A DNA stretch of 64,000 nt from Archegozetes longisetosus (lineage: Eukaryota; Arthropoda; Arachnida; Sarcoptiformes; Trhypochthoniidae), in NCBI GenBank assembly GCA_018873245.2, contig JAEMBT020000007.1, positions 10,485,129 to 10,549,128 of the forward strand, read 5' to 3'. Positions 1 through 9,873 of this stretch are shown here, one piece after another. Each line of letters opens with the position of its first letter. Within the stretch, counting starts at the first letter, position 1. Both the position numbers and the translations under genes were made by a program. Below the pieces are notes generated by a model that was not told the origin of the DNA, searched no databases, and worked only from the letters and a program-made list of their open reading frames with translations.

Positions 1-600
1 CTTAAAAAACTTGATTCTGTGAAAATAAGCCACACATTCATTTCATAAATTCATTCTAGTATAAAGATCAATTGTTTTTAGTAATTTTTATAATATGGAT
101 TTGAGTTAATCATGAATAGTATAAATATGTGTTTTCTAACCATAGCACTTGAAGGCTAATCCAATCAATAATTCATTTTTTAATAAAATATCGAATTAGA
201 ACTAATTGTTTATATAAGTTTCAAATAACATTTAAACTTTAAATATGCGGTTCTTTGCGGATATCCGCGATCCGTAGGCTTACGAACTGAGCCGAGCCGA
301 ACCGCGAACCGCATATTAAGGAAAATCAGAAACCTATCCGCGGATCGGTTCGGTTCGGTTCGACGTGAACAGCTATACAAATACATCATTAATTCTTACT
401 TCAAATAAACAGTTATTGCATTAAAATTCAGTTTAAAGTGAAATTTATTTTGAAAACAATGATTAACAATTCAGGAATGCATCTCATCATTCAATTCGAT
501 AGATCTAATCGAATACCTAATTTACTTACATATGAGAAGCAGTCCACTATCATTACTGTTTAAAGTTAATACTGTTTTTGCTTTATTAAATAAATCGGCT
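1..600. other. Gene-free AT-rich flank
   Basis: I see no coding region here. The only structured part is the GC-rich repeat at 241-363, listed separately. The remainder is AT-rich sequence without a recognisable motif. Confidence 0.5.
241..363. repeat. AACCGC/GGTTCGG-rich fold-back repeat
   Basis: A GC-rich patch in AT-rich surroundings. The left half carries GAACCGCGAACCGC-type motifs and the right half GGTTCGGTTCGGTTCG, so the two halves can partly pair. The same motif vocabulary fills the hAT-type non-autonomous element at 47025-47735, so this is probably a short relative or remnant of that family. No clear target duplication was found. Confidence 0.45.
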
Positions 601-603
601 TCA

Positions 604-742
604 AATGAGCTGAGCTCGAAGCTCAACGGCTTTGGCTTGAGCTTGAGATACGCCTTTTATTCTTAGCCTGAGCTTGAAGATTGAGCTTATAAGCTCGAAG
701 ATAGCTAAAATTGAGCTTCAAGCGCAGCTCAGCTCAGCTCAA
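604..742. repeat. GAGCTT-rich inverted repeat (MITE-like)
   Basis: The left end reads TGAGCTGAGCTCGAAGCTC and the right end contains CAGCTCAGCTCAGCTCA, forming an imperfect fold-back about 140 bp long filled with GAGCTT/AAGCTC units. Repeated short motifs near the ends are common in non-autonomous hAT elements, but no target duplication is visible, so the class is uncertain. Confidence 0.4.
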
Positions 743-904
743 AACTAGCATATGCTCTTCACTATTGATGAGAGCTACTCAAAGAGTAACGCATTGAATT
801 AAAAAGAAAGTAAAGTTTATTTATAGAGACATCAGTATAACTTTGCAATTTTTCAAGCTCCTTATTCAACACTATAATTAAGAGATTAATACAACTGATC
901 AAAC

Positions 905-1398
905 CTGAACCAATAGCCCATTTCAAAATTGATGAAACACTATTTTTTTCAACAACATCACAACTGTTTTCATATCTAGGGACACGAGCAGTCACTCCAA
1001 GTGTTCCATAATTAGCTTTTACTCCACACAGATATGCGGTTGCAGTTCCAGCAGAATCTGGCACTTGATAGTCAACGTTATAGGTCTACATAGACGAAAA
1101 TTAAATGTTCATTTAGTGTTTTGAAGATCCGAAAACTTATATCAGCTCATAGTGAATAAAATGCAATACTTTAATTAACGAGACGTGAGGGAACTCATCA
1201 AATGTAAGAACAGATTCTTCTCCCGATCTGTCATTGAGTTGTCCTTTGAGTATTCGGGCAGAAGTTATCGTTGTGATAGACATTCCATCACCAAGAAATA
1301 AAATTACATTTTTGGCTTTCTTGTGAATTATCTGTTGATTGAGTGCACGACGTAATAAACTTTCAGACAGATTGTTCCAATAATCAGCATCCAATTCA
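905..1398 (-). pseudogene. ALP-D: two-exon alkaline phosphatase fragment
   Basis: Contains ALP exon 3 (905-1085, 181 nt, encoding the [11 protein letters not shown] phosphoserine motif), intron 2, and most of ALP exon 2 (1170-1398, encoding the LGDGM metal-ligand motif). The whole stretch, intron included, is almost identical to 17065-17558 of ALP-A, with only a handful of differences by eye, so it is a recent partial copy. Homology stops abruptly on both sides: the exon 2 acceptor is missing at 1398, and just past the exon 3 donor the sequence turns unrelated. Signal peptide, exons 4-6 and most metal ligands are absent, so it cannot make an enzyme. Part of it is open in frame, but that is inherited from the parent gene. 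Confidence 0.85.
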
Positions 1399-1409
1399 TT
1401 ATTAAGACG

Positions 1410-2377
1410 TTACCTTGATTGTTAGTTAAGTAATTTTTCGGACGCACACTATCGCGTGCCCTAACTGAACCAATGAGGCCTTATTGCAGCATCAATTTGC
1501 AGTCTCATTCCAACAATGCAAGTAAGTCAAAAAGCATCTAAGCGCTGTATTATTGGATTATAAATAGCATATCCAGTCATCTCAATGAATAATATAAATT
1601 GCATACAATTCAGCTACAAAAAGTGAAAAACGTATAGAAATACAAGTAATTGAAATAAATTGAAATTTCGATCGGTTAAAGACAACTTCGACAAAACTTT
1701 AATTCAATAGTCACTTTTGTATTCAATATTGTAATTATTTAACACATACATTCATTTGTATTTTCTATTTGAGTTGAAACATAGTTTAATTTTTAAATTT
1801 GAATTTGCAATCAAATCTTTATTCCTTATAGAAAAATTTATTTCGATCACAAATTTAACAATATTGAAGCTATCAGTTTATCTTAAATAGTTAGTGAATT
1901 GTCTTAAGTGAATTTGACTGAAGCTGAGTTTCAATAAAGATTTACTTTGATTTAGATTTTATTTATTTATTTCTATCATAACTTTTATAAACATGAGAAA
2001 TGACAGAACACCACTAAATAACGACATTCAAATTATAGTATTAAGTTATAGTATGATTAAGATCTTCTACTGACAAAAATGTAACCAATTTACTGTATGT
2101 GCTAACATTTACTATAACCTCTCAAAATGTTTTGTAAATTTAAGCGAAGACCTCAAACAAAGAGATGAAGTTCGGTACCGAATTCTCAGATAATTTTTCA
2201 ATCAATTATAGATAAAAGACAATTTCATTATTTCTATAATTGAATTTTTATTTGGATAATTTATATAATAAAAGGACTCTATAATTGAGTGAAAGTCAGA
2301 AAATGCCGTTTATTTGAATAAAGGTTTGTGTAAATGTGTCGAAAGAATTAAACAAATTAATAATTGATAAAAAATTT
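1410..2377. repeat. SDR 3'-flank repeat, inverted partner of 48984-50540
   Basis: Downstream flank of SDR-1. It matches the reverse complement of the flank of SDR-8 over its length, for example the TTGATTGTTAGTTAAG, CATTCCAACAATGCAAG and TAACGACATTC blocks. The SDR-8 copy has an extra stretch (about 49462-50104) that is missing here. Other copies of the part nearest the SDR gene lie after SDR-5, SDR-6 and SDR-7 and at about 13020 and 42400. Non-coding as far as I can see. Confidence 0.75.
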
Positions 2378-3373
2378 CTAACGAGATTTGATTGGAATAA
2401 ATAGCCTGATGTCAAAACCATCTAACTTCTCATTTGCGTGAAATCTTCGCCTAATTTGTTTCAAGTGGTTGAAAATGAATTTCACATTGAAATCAGTGTC
2501 TAAAAAATAAGACACAGAGTTTTGAAAGCAAGCAATCAGTTTGTGTGTGGTATAACCAAAAGTTCGGCTCTCGATTCCAACGGTTTTAAGAGCACTCTTT
2601 GCAAATTGCTGTGATGATGGAATAAAAATAGAAGTGTGGACATTTTTAGTCATATTAGTTGACACATAATATGGTAATACACTTTGAATAGTGATTCCTT
2701 TGTCTTCATATTCAACTTGAAGTGAACGCGACAAGTGATCCATATAGGCTTTGGTCGCTGAATATATAGATGATAGAGGTGTCGGAAATAACGCTGAACA
2801 TGAAGACATGTTGATTATGATGCCGCCACCTTTGACCTCCATTTTAGGCAAAATCATGCCGATTAGACGTGTGCACGAAATAATATTCACATTAATCGAT
2901 GCACTGATAAACTCCTTAACATTAGGTATCTGTGTGAAAAACTCTGGACAAGAATTCGGATAAGCAATGCCAACATTATTAACGAGTACGTGAATCTCAC
3001 TCAAATTTTCCAATTCATTTTCTATTTGATCGTAAATATCAGTTCGACTGAAATCTACAGCTAATGTTCTGATTATTATTTCATCCGAAATCGATTTGAG
3101 ATCATCTCTAACTTTATTGAGTTTGACTGGACTACGACTTATAAGTAACAAATTATATCCCTTTTTGGCCAATTGTTGAGCATAAGCTAAACCAATGCCA
3201 TCAGTAGATCCAGTTATTACGGCCCAAGTTTGTTCTCGTCCACACCACTTGACTCCAAATCCCAGATTTGCTGCAATTGATGTCCAAATGAATTTGAACA
3301 TTTGAATAGTAATGATCGCTAATATTAATATTACTATTATAATGCCTAACATTTCACAAATAGAAGAAAACAT
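2378..3373 (-). CDS. SDR-1: membrane-anchored short-chain dehydrogenase (17-beta-HSD12 / 3-ketoacyl-CoA reductase-like)
   Basis: Intronless SDR. It carries the NADP(H)-binding TGSTDGIG motif, the NNVG motif, a catalytic serine 13 residues before Tyr, and YSATK (Tyr/Lys). The block KSALKTVGIESRTFGY closely resembles HSD17B12 / very-long-chain 3-oxoacyl-CoA reductase, which reduces 3-ketoacyl-CoA during ER fatty acid elongation (family knowledge). One hydrophobic N-terminal segment suggests ER anchoring. In the other copies translation starts at ATGTATAAGTCT; here that ATG is ATC, so I place the start at the next in-frame ATG (3371-3373), giving about 331 residues. The frame stays open upstream without an ATG. 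The catalytic residues are intact, so the gene may still work if the shorter start is used. The C-terminus ends ..IPIKSR, with basic residues like those of ER membrane proteins. Confidence 0.8.
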   Translation of the reverse strand: MFSSICEMLGIIIVILILAIITIQMFKFIWTSIAANLGFGVKWCGREQTWAVITGSTDGIGLAYAQQLAKKGYNLLLISRSPVKLNKVRDDLKSISDEIIIRTLAVDFSRTDIYDQIENELENLSEIHVLVNNVGIAYPNSCPEFFTQIPNVKEFISASINVNIISCTRLIGMILPKMEVKGGGIIINMSSCSALFPTPLSSIYSATKAYMDHLSRSLQVEYEDKGITIQSVLPYYVSTNMTKNVHTSIFIPSSQQFAKSALKTVGIESRTFGYTTHKLIACFQNSVSYFLDTDFNVKFIFNHLKQIRRRFHANEKLDGFDIRLFIPIKSR

Positions 3374-4430
3374 CTTATTGTTAGACTTATAGATGTTTTC
3401 GATAATAGATATTTTATAAATATGTGCCAAACTCACATATTACATATATACTTTAAGATAACTTTGAAGGAAATCTCATTTTATTATTTCGATTGTCATC
3501 CTAGGATAAATACTTTTCCATACGAATTAAGCAATAGAAAGTCATTTAAGGCATATTTGTTATCCCCATAATTCTCAGGATTGGTATGTTTTTCCCTTTT
3601 TCAGTATAATTCTTTGGAAAAAAAAAGATTTTCCTTTACGAAACTGTTGTTTCTTGAAGTTATTTCTATAGCTGAATTTCTGTTTCGAAAATTGATATTA
3701 AATATCGATAATTAAAAGACTATAAATAAGTGAAAGTCGGAAAATACCATTTATTAGAATGAAAGGATTGTGTAAATTTTTCTAAAGAATTTAACAAAAA
3801 TTTATAATTGATAACATAAAATTGTAAACTAAATAGATGAAAGTCTTAAACTAAACAAGTGTTATCGCTAGAAATGTTCAGTATTTTTGTAGAACAAGAA
3901 TTTTAATCTATAGTCAAACATGACTTTGATATACTCCTGGAATTAGCCGAAAATCACCCTTCCAATGAATTATCCTGAAAGAGGGAATAACATGCCAATC
4001 CTGAGAATTATGAGGATAACAAGTATGTCTTAAATGACTTCTTATTGCTTAGTTCGTATAGAAAAGTATTTTCCCTAGGATGGGAATCGAAATGAAAAAG
4101 TAGGATTCCCTTCAAAGTTATTGCCTAAGTTATATGCAATTAAAGAAATAACTATTTTTACTTTGTCAAACTCGATTCTCTTTTGGCTGGGTTAATTCAT
4201 TTGAAATCGATTTTCGGTATTTTACAGCAGGTCAACTGCTGATTTCTAAAAATAGACGTAAAATTTTTTATCTAATAAAGCAACAATGTAAATTATTATT
4301 CAATATAAAACTGGAATTTAAATGAAATTTTCGCAAAAAAATAATTTTTGCAGATTAGAAAAATTTACAATAACGTTATTTATTGAATCAGTGTTTAAAA
4401 TTTATCTACAAATTAAAATTTAATCGATTT
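3374..4430. other. SDR-1 upstream region and spacer
   Basis: Bases about 3437-3700 match the sequences upstream of SDR-5 and SDR-7 (shared blocks such as CATACGAATTAAGCAATA and CCATAATTCTCAGGATTGG) and so are the common SDR 5' flank. About 3960-4130 repeats the same flank in the opposite orientation. The rest to 4430 shows no gene. Confidence 0.5.
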
Positions 4431-4876
4431 TCGTGGCATCATAATCAACATGTCTTCATATATGGCGTTATTTCCGACACCTCTAGCACCTATATATTCA
4501 GTGACCAAAGCATATATGGATCACTTGTCGCGTTCATTTCAAGTTGAATATGAAAACAAAGGAATCACTATTCAAAGTGTATTACCATTTTATGTGTCAA
4601 CTGATATGACTAAAAATGTTCAGACTCTTTATTCCATCATCACAACAGTTAGCAAAGAGTGCTCTTAAAACCGTTTGAATCGAGAGCCGAACTTTTGTTT
4701 ATCCCACACACAAACTAATTGCTTGCTTTCAAAACTTTGTCTCCCATTTGTTCGGCACTAATTTCAACACGAAATTCGTTTTCAATCACCTGAAAGAAAT
4801 TAGGCGAACATTTCACGTAAACCAAAAGATGGACAGTATTGATATCGGGATATTCATTCCAGTCAAATCTTGTTAG
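4431..4876 (+). pseudogene. SDR-2: 3'-half SDR pseudogene
   Basis: Starts inside the SDR coding region at the block encoding IINMSSYMALFPTPL and runs through YSVTKAYMDHL to the normal C-terminal codons. The Rossmann half (TGxxxGIG) is missing. Small deletions shift the frame at about 4622-4660, after the FYVSTDMTKNV block, and later stops follow. The terminal TAG at 4874-4876 is still recognisable. Four bases downstream a transposon (4881-5799) is inserted at AAA|TTT in the 3' flank, where other SDR copies are uninterrupted. Not functional. Confidence 0.85.
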
Positions 4877-4880
4877 AAAA

Positions 4881-5799
4881 GGAGAATGTCCATTTTCTAT
4901 GGGCCAGTGGAGGTAATTGTAACATCATAAAACCCATACCAAAATACTCACAGGGTCTAGTACTAAAAATTTGTTGCTGACCGCAGCGTTGTAGGTCACC
5001 GGGTTTAGCTGCTAGAGGGCTCCAAATATAAAGCTCACGAATAACAGACATGAGGAGTATATTCCCACTAATTCGACCATGCTGAATCTTATGGTAATGA
5101 CATCATTCTGGTAGAACATGAGGCTGCGACGGAGACCACCTCTTCGTGTTGACGGCAGATAACAGAGAAGTGCTTCCAGTAAATGCTATTACGTATAAGA
5201 ATACAGTCTCGACACCAGAATAGCACAAACTACTATGTCTACGTTTGGGTAGACATAGAAAAATCTGGTGCCGAGACTGTGGCAGAGTACTGTTATCAGT
5301 GCAAAAATGGCCTTAGAAATGTCGGATGTTATGCTCATATTACGACATTTCTCTAGTATCTCGGATATGTCCGGCACCTTCCCGAGATTCTAGAATCTGC
5401 TGCCTCATTGAATGAGGTTTGTTTGGTTCAGGAAAGCACTGACACAGGCTCTGACTAGTTGTGGCTAGTGAGCACTGGAAGGGCCTAATAGCCTAGGCCA
5501 CACTAATCGCAACATCTATTCGCAAATAAATGATTTATCCATTTTAAGAAAACTGCCATTTTCCATGTTCTATTGAAAAATTAACATCATCATCAGTTCA
5601 GCATGTTTGAATTAATAGGATTCGGCACCTCGTATTCGTGTTTTTCTCAATTTTTTATTACAACTTTAGAGCCATCTAACGGGTGAAGCCCGCTCTCAAC
5701 AACTATACTCCCATAAGCAAAGTTGTAGTACTTGACCTGCCAAGTATTTTGATATAGGTTTTGTGATGTTGCAATTACCACTAAAAATGGACTTCCCCC
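4881..5799 (+). mobile_element. AAA|TTT-inserted, TSD-free DNA transposon with SWIM remnant (SWIM-1)
   Basis: Inverted ends of roughly 95 bp: left about 4881-4975, right about 5705-5799, sharing GTCCATTTT, GGTAATTG and AACATCA blocks in opposite orientation. The element lies between host AAA (4878-4880) and TTT (5800-5802). In paralogous SDR 3' flanks (20628-20640 and 48984-48996) the same site reads TTAGAAAATTTTTATC or TTAGAAATTTTTTATC with no insert, so insertion produced no target duplication. Inside, 5285-5356 encodes a SWIM-like zinc-finger motif (EYCYQCKNGLRNVGCYAHI), homologous to 35870-36271, ended by an in-frame stop. TSD-free insertion between AAA and TTT is the behaviour reported for the Spy group of animal transposons (recalled, not checked). 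The element is decayed. Confidence 0.7.
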
Positions 5800-5809
5800 T
5801 TTGTCGATT

Positions 5810-6204
5810 ATAAATTTTTGTTAAACTCTTCAGAAAAATTTACACAAACCTGTTATTCTAATAAATGGTATTTTCCGACTTTCATTTATTTGTAGTCTTT
5901 TAATTATATAAATTATCGAACCAGAAATTCAATTATAGAAATAACTTTAAGAAAGAACAGCTTCATAAAGGAAAATCTTTTTTCCAAAGAATTATACTGA
6001 AAGGGGGAAAATCATACCAATCCTGAGAATTATTGGGATAAAAAATATGCCTTAAATGACTTTTTATTGCTTAATTCTTATGGAAAAGTACTTTTCCTAG
6101 GATGGCAATAGAAATAATAAAGTAGGATTCCTTTCAAAGTCGTCTTAAAGTATTTATGCAAAATATGAGTTTGGCATATACTTGAAAAATACCTATTATC
6201 GAAA
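5810..6204. other. SDR intergenic repeat ending in a gene-less SDR 5' region
   Basis: From 5810 this is the SDR 3' flank followed by the common SDR 5' flank, up to CTATTATCGAAA at about 6192-6204, the sequence that normally sits a few bases before the SDR start codon. The gene itself is missing: the sequence switches to unrelated DNA (CGGGTCTGATGCG) exactly there. I read this as a deletion or recombination junction that removed an SDR copy. Confidence 0.6.
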
Positions 6205-6735
6205 CGGGTCTGATGCGTTTGCCCGACAGGTACGTCTGCCCGACAACTCATCTTATCGACAATCACTATCGACAGTCACCTTTTGTAATAATAGCTGAAG
6301 AAGCGCAAACCGAAGAAATTGTTCGAACAAAAGATATCAAAACAGCACTGATCTATACCTTCAGACGAGTGATTAGAGTATAAACATGATCACTACATGT
6401 GATCATGGATCAGCTAATGGTGATAATTTTTTTATACTCAAACAACTTGCCTGAGGATGTGCACCAACAATATGTCGAAGTTTTGTTGAAAAAATTTAGT
6501 ACTCACATGCTACCAACTCGTCAGACATTTGAGTATAAAAATGATTATCGCCATTAGCTGGTTCATGATCACATGTAGTGATCGTAATGTTTATACTCTG
6601 ACCACAACTATAATTAAAAGACTATAATTGAGCGAAGGTCGAAAAATACCGTTTATTAAAATGACGGATTTGTGCCAATATGTCGAAAGAATGACAAAAA
6701 TTAAATATAGTTATCAATTATTAGTAAAAATTTTC
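6205..6735. repeat. Unclassified insert with 64-bp fold-back
   Basis: Contains a near-perfect inverted repeat: arm 1 at 6376-6439 and arm 2 at 6531-6598, both bounded by GAGTATAAA / TATACTC and both carrying the inner palindrome GATCACTACATGTGATC and the block CAGCTAATGG. The 91-bp loop has no recognised gene. The segment TAGCTGAAGAAGCGC near 6292 recurs at about 37790 in the insert that interrupts ALP-E, which also ends in a hairpin, so the two belong to one dispersed repeat family. Confidence 0.55.
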
Positions 6736-7350
6736 TTAAGATTTCATTGCAATGAATAGCCTGATATCAAAACTATCTATCTTTTCATTTGTGTGAAATC
6801 TTCGCCTAATTTCTTTCAAGTGATTGAAAACGAATTTCATATTGAAATTAGTGCCGAACAAATGAGAGACAAAGTTTTGAAAGCAAGTAATCAGTTTGTG
6901 TGTGGGATAGCCAAAAGTTCGGCTCTCGATTCCTACGGTTTTAAGAGCACTCTTTGCAAACTGTTGCGATGATGGAATAAAAAAAGTCTGAACATTTTTA
7001 ATCATATTGGTTGACACATAAAATGGTAATACACTTTGAATAGTGATTCCTCTGTCTTCATATTTAACTTGAAGTGAACGCGACAAGTGATCCATATATG
7101 CTTTGGTCGCTGAATATATAGATAATAGAGGTATCGAAAATAATGCTGTATATGAAGACATGTTGATTATGACGCCGCGACCTTTGGCCTCCATTTTAGA
7201 CAAAACCATGTTAATCAGACGTGTGCACGAAATTATATTCACATTAATCGATGCACTAATAAACTCCTTAACATTTGGTATCTGTGTGAAAAACTCTGGA
7301 CAAGAGTTCGGATAAGCGATACCAACGTTATTGATGAGTATGTGAATCTC
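6736..7350 (-). pseudogene. SDR-3: 5'-truncated SDR pseudogene
   Basis: Encodes only the second half of the SDR, from EIHILINNVGIAYP through YSATKAYMDHL to the C-terminus, with the frame open. The N-terminal membrane segment and the TGSTDGIG cofactor-binding half are gone. At about 7350 homology ends and unrelated sequence continues the open frame for some 28 codons, so an ORF finder sees a chimeric 232-residue protein. Without the nucleotide-binding motif it cannot be an active dehydrogenase. Catalytic Tyr and Lys codons are still intact, so loss of the 5' half is probably not very old. Confidence 0.8.
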
Positions 7351-9873
7351 GTGAGTCGGGAAGCGATCTAACCTATCAAACCTTAATTCATAGCAGGTTT
7401 GCTTTGGGTCACGACTTGATAAAGCCAGGTTCATCTATTTTCTAGGAGTTAGATCTGGGTGGCATTTGTTGGGACGAGGTCATTTGGGAGAGCATCGTGA
7501 GGTCAAAGATCACTATAGAGGATTTATGTATAGGAATTGTGTGCAGTAGTATTGTGGTAAACCCCTATTTTAAGTCTTCATATTTCAAATGATTTTTTAT
7601 TTAATAGTATTTGAATAGGAAATAAATTCGAATATATTCATATTTGACTAAACCCACAACAAGCAAATTAAAATCTGATCCGTTTGATTAATTTAAATTA
7701 ACGAATAAATAATTGAAATCTATCATTAAAATGTTTTATTAAAGATTGTCAGAACAACAGAGTATCAAATTCTGATTTGATTTTCATTATTTTGTAGCAA
7801 CGTCTAAATTATGGTCATTTTTGAGATGATAACACTATTTTAAATCAAATTTTTAAAAATGGAACACTATTCTATTTTATAATTCCCATATCTTATCCTA
7901 TATTATAATTTCGTTTTTCTTATATTCCTAATTCAACAATTTATTTATGGATGAAATTGTATTTATTTCTTCTATCATCTATTCTTTAGTTTGTACTATA
8001 GTTTAGGTAATTCTATCTTAGAAACAGCTCGTCATCTGTAAACATCGTAGAAGAATAATCAAAAACGTAAAAGTATTGAATTTTTGAAAAGTATATACAA
8101 TTACTAGAATTTCAGTATTTATTTGCAATCATTCATAGTATGTATCGGATTAATCCTATCCGTGCATATAATGATGCCTAAATGTCTGTGTTGAAGTTCC
8201 TTGAGGTTAGCCTCTGCTTTAATTTTTCTTGTATTGTATGGGACTGCAAGCAAATTGTCAGATAGTCAGTTCTCGTATCCAAATCTTAAATTGGAAACTG
8301 AGAGCTTGGAACAGATACTTTCATGTATATCTCGTGAAGGTTTTTATTTTATTAATTGATCCAATTTGATATACAGTCGACTAGTGAGATGTTTCTACAG
8401 GAATGACTGCATTACCTTAAACTCTCAGTTTCTAATTGAGCTAGTTGTATCAATCTGTTGATTTTTAAAAAAGTAGTATGTTTAAGAAAGTTTCTTTTTA
8501 TTGTGTTTGTGTTGTAAACTTGTTAGTCAAGTATATTTTATGAACTTTACAATCCATAATTCGTGTTTAAAAAGAATACTTCACATTTTGTAGATCTTTT
8601 TTAAGTTAATTATAACTTTAACTGAAATTAAAGAATTTAATGAGCTCAAGTAAACTTTAAGTAAAATAAAGATAAGAAAACTTAAATTACTTCAGCTTTT
8701 AAAACCTGCTTTCGCAAATCAAGATTACAAGTTTCGCAAAAATATTTCCAGTAACGGGTTACAGAGAATGTATTCCATTGATTAGATTCAAATTCAACAA
8801 TTAATCTTATAATTTGTTTCATGCTTTGCTTTACTTTCAATCTTTACTTACCTTACAATGACTGACTTTACAATCAACGTGTTAGTCTCTGAGTAGCCTC
8901 TGTTTCTCTACTAACATTAGATTCATAAAGGACTTAACCAATATTAAAATTTCCTTATGATTAATAATCAAATCAACAGTATATCAGATATTCATTACTA
9001 ATGCGTATCGTAAAATATTTTTAAAACTAATTACTCACTGATAAAATGTGCACTCGAGTCCTTTAAGTTTTCTAAATCTTGAAGGGAAGCTACTCATAGA
9101 CTAACGCATTGAATTACAAAGAAAGGTAATGTTTACTTATAACTATCTTTTGTACATTTAAAGTGTGAAATAATTTGATTAAAGCTTAAATCTGAAATAA
9201 CAACTTTAACTAAAACTAAAATGAATTCAAAAACTTAGAACAAAAATGTCTATTATTAATATTTTGCATCTAACTTTAAATCTATTGGTTGTCTGGACTG
9301 CAACTCCAAAACTGGTTACTGAGCGGCGCTCGGATGAGCAGTAACTTCTGTCTATTTTGTATATCTTACACTTGTCTAAATATCTCTCATTCAGTGCTAT
9401 TATTGTGACTTTAAAACTCTATTGTGCTTAGGGATCATTTCATTATCACTCTCACAATATACCTCAACACTTTTAGCCAAATATTCACTGGATTTGAATT
9501 AGATAAACAATACTTTTGTTAATTCAATTAAATCGAACGAATTCGAGTTCAAATCTCAATGATTAGACAATAGACTAGTTTTTAATTAAAATAAATTGTG
9601 AGATTTATGAATAGATTGCAAAACACATCCAATGTATTAATAGTTTACCCCTAATTGAAATTAAAGGCGCACTCCTTATGAGACTCGTTGTTTTCAAACT
9701 CAAACTTATTAATTGATAAAAAAAAGTTAATAAAATTGATGACATATTTGACAATTGGGTCAAAATTACGTTCAATTAATGATTAAAAATTTGTTGATCA
9801 TAGCTGAAGAATGCATTAGACATTACATTGATTTGAATGAAAATCAAATGAGAATTTAATAAAAGCCGATAAA
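7351..9873. other. Spacer between SDR-3 and DXO, no gene seen
   Basis: About 2.5 kb of AT-rich DNA with no convincing open frame. At about 9085-9140 the block CTAACGCATTGAATTA repeats 790-815 next to the ALP-D fragment (there GTAACGCATTGAATTA), so part of this stretch may be old ALP-flanking repeat. The bases just before 9874 should hold the DXO promoter; I found no clear TATA box. Confidence 0.45.

Noticed and set aside
2751-2963. Open frames antisense to the SDR genes (also 7103-7315, 22549-22761, 28164-28376)
   Set aside because: They mirror the conserved NNVG-to-YSATK coding region of the SDR and are explained by it.
7351-7434. N-terminal extension of SDR-3 as part of a novel fusion gene
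   Set aside because: Homology to SDR stops abruptly and the upstream 28 codons have no recognisable content; chance read-through of a rearrangement is simpler.
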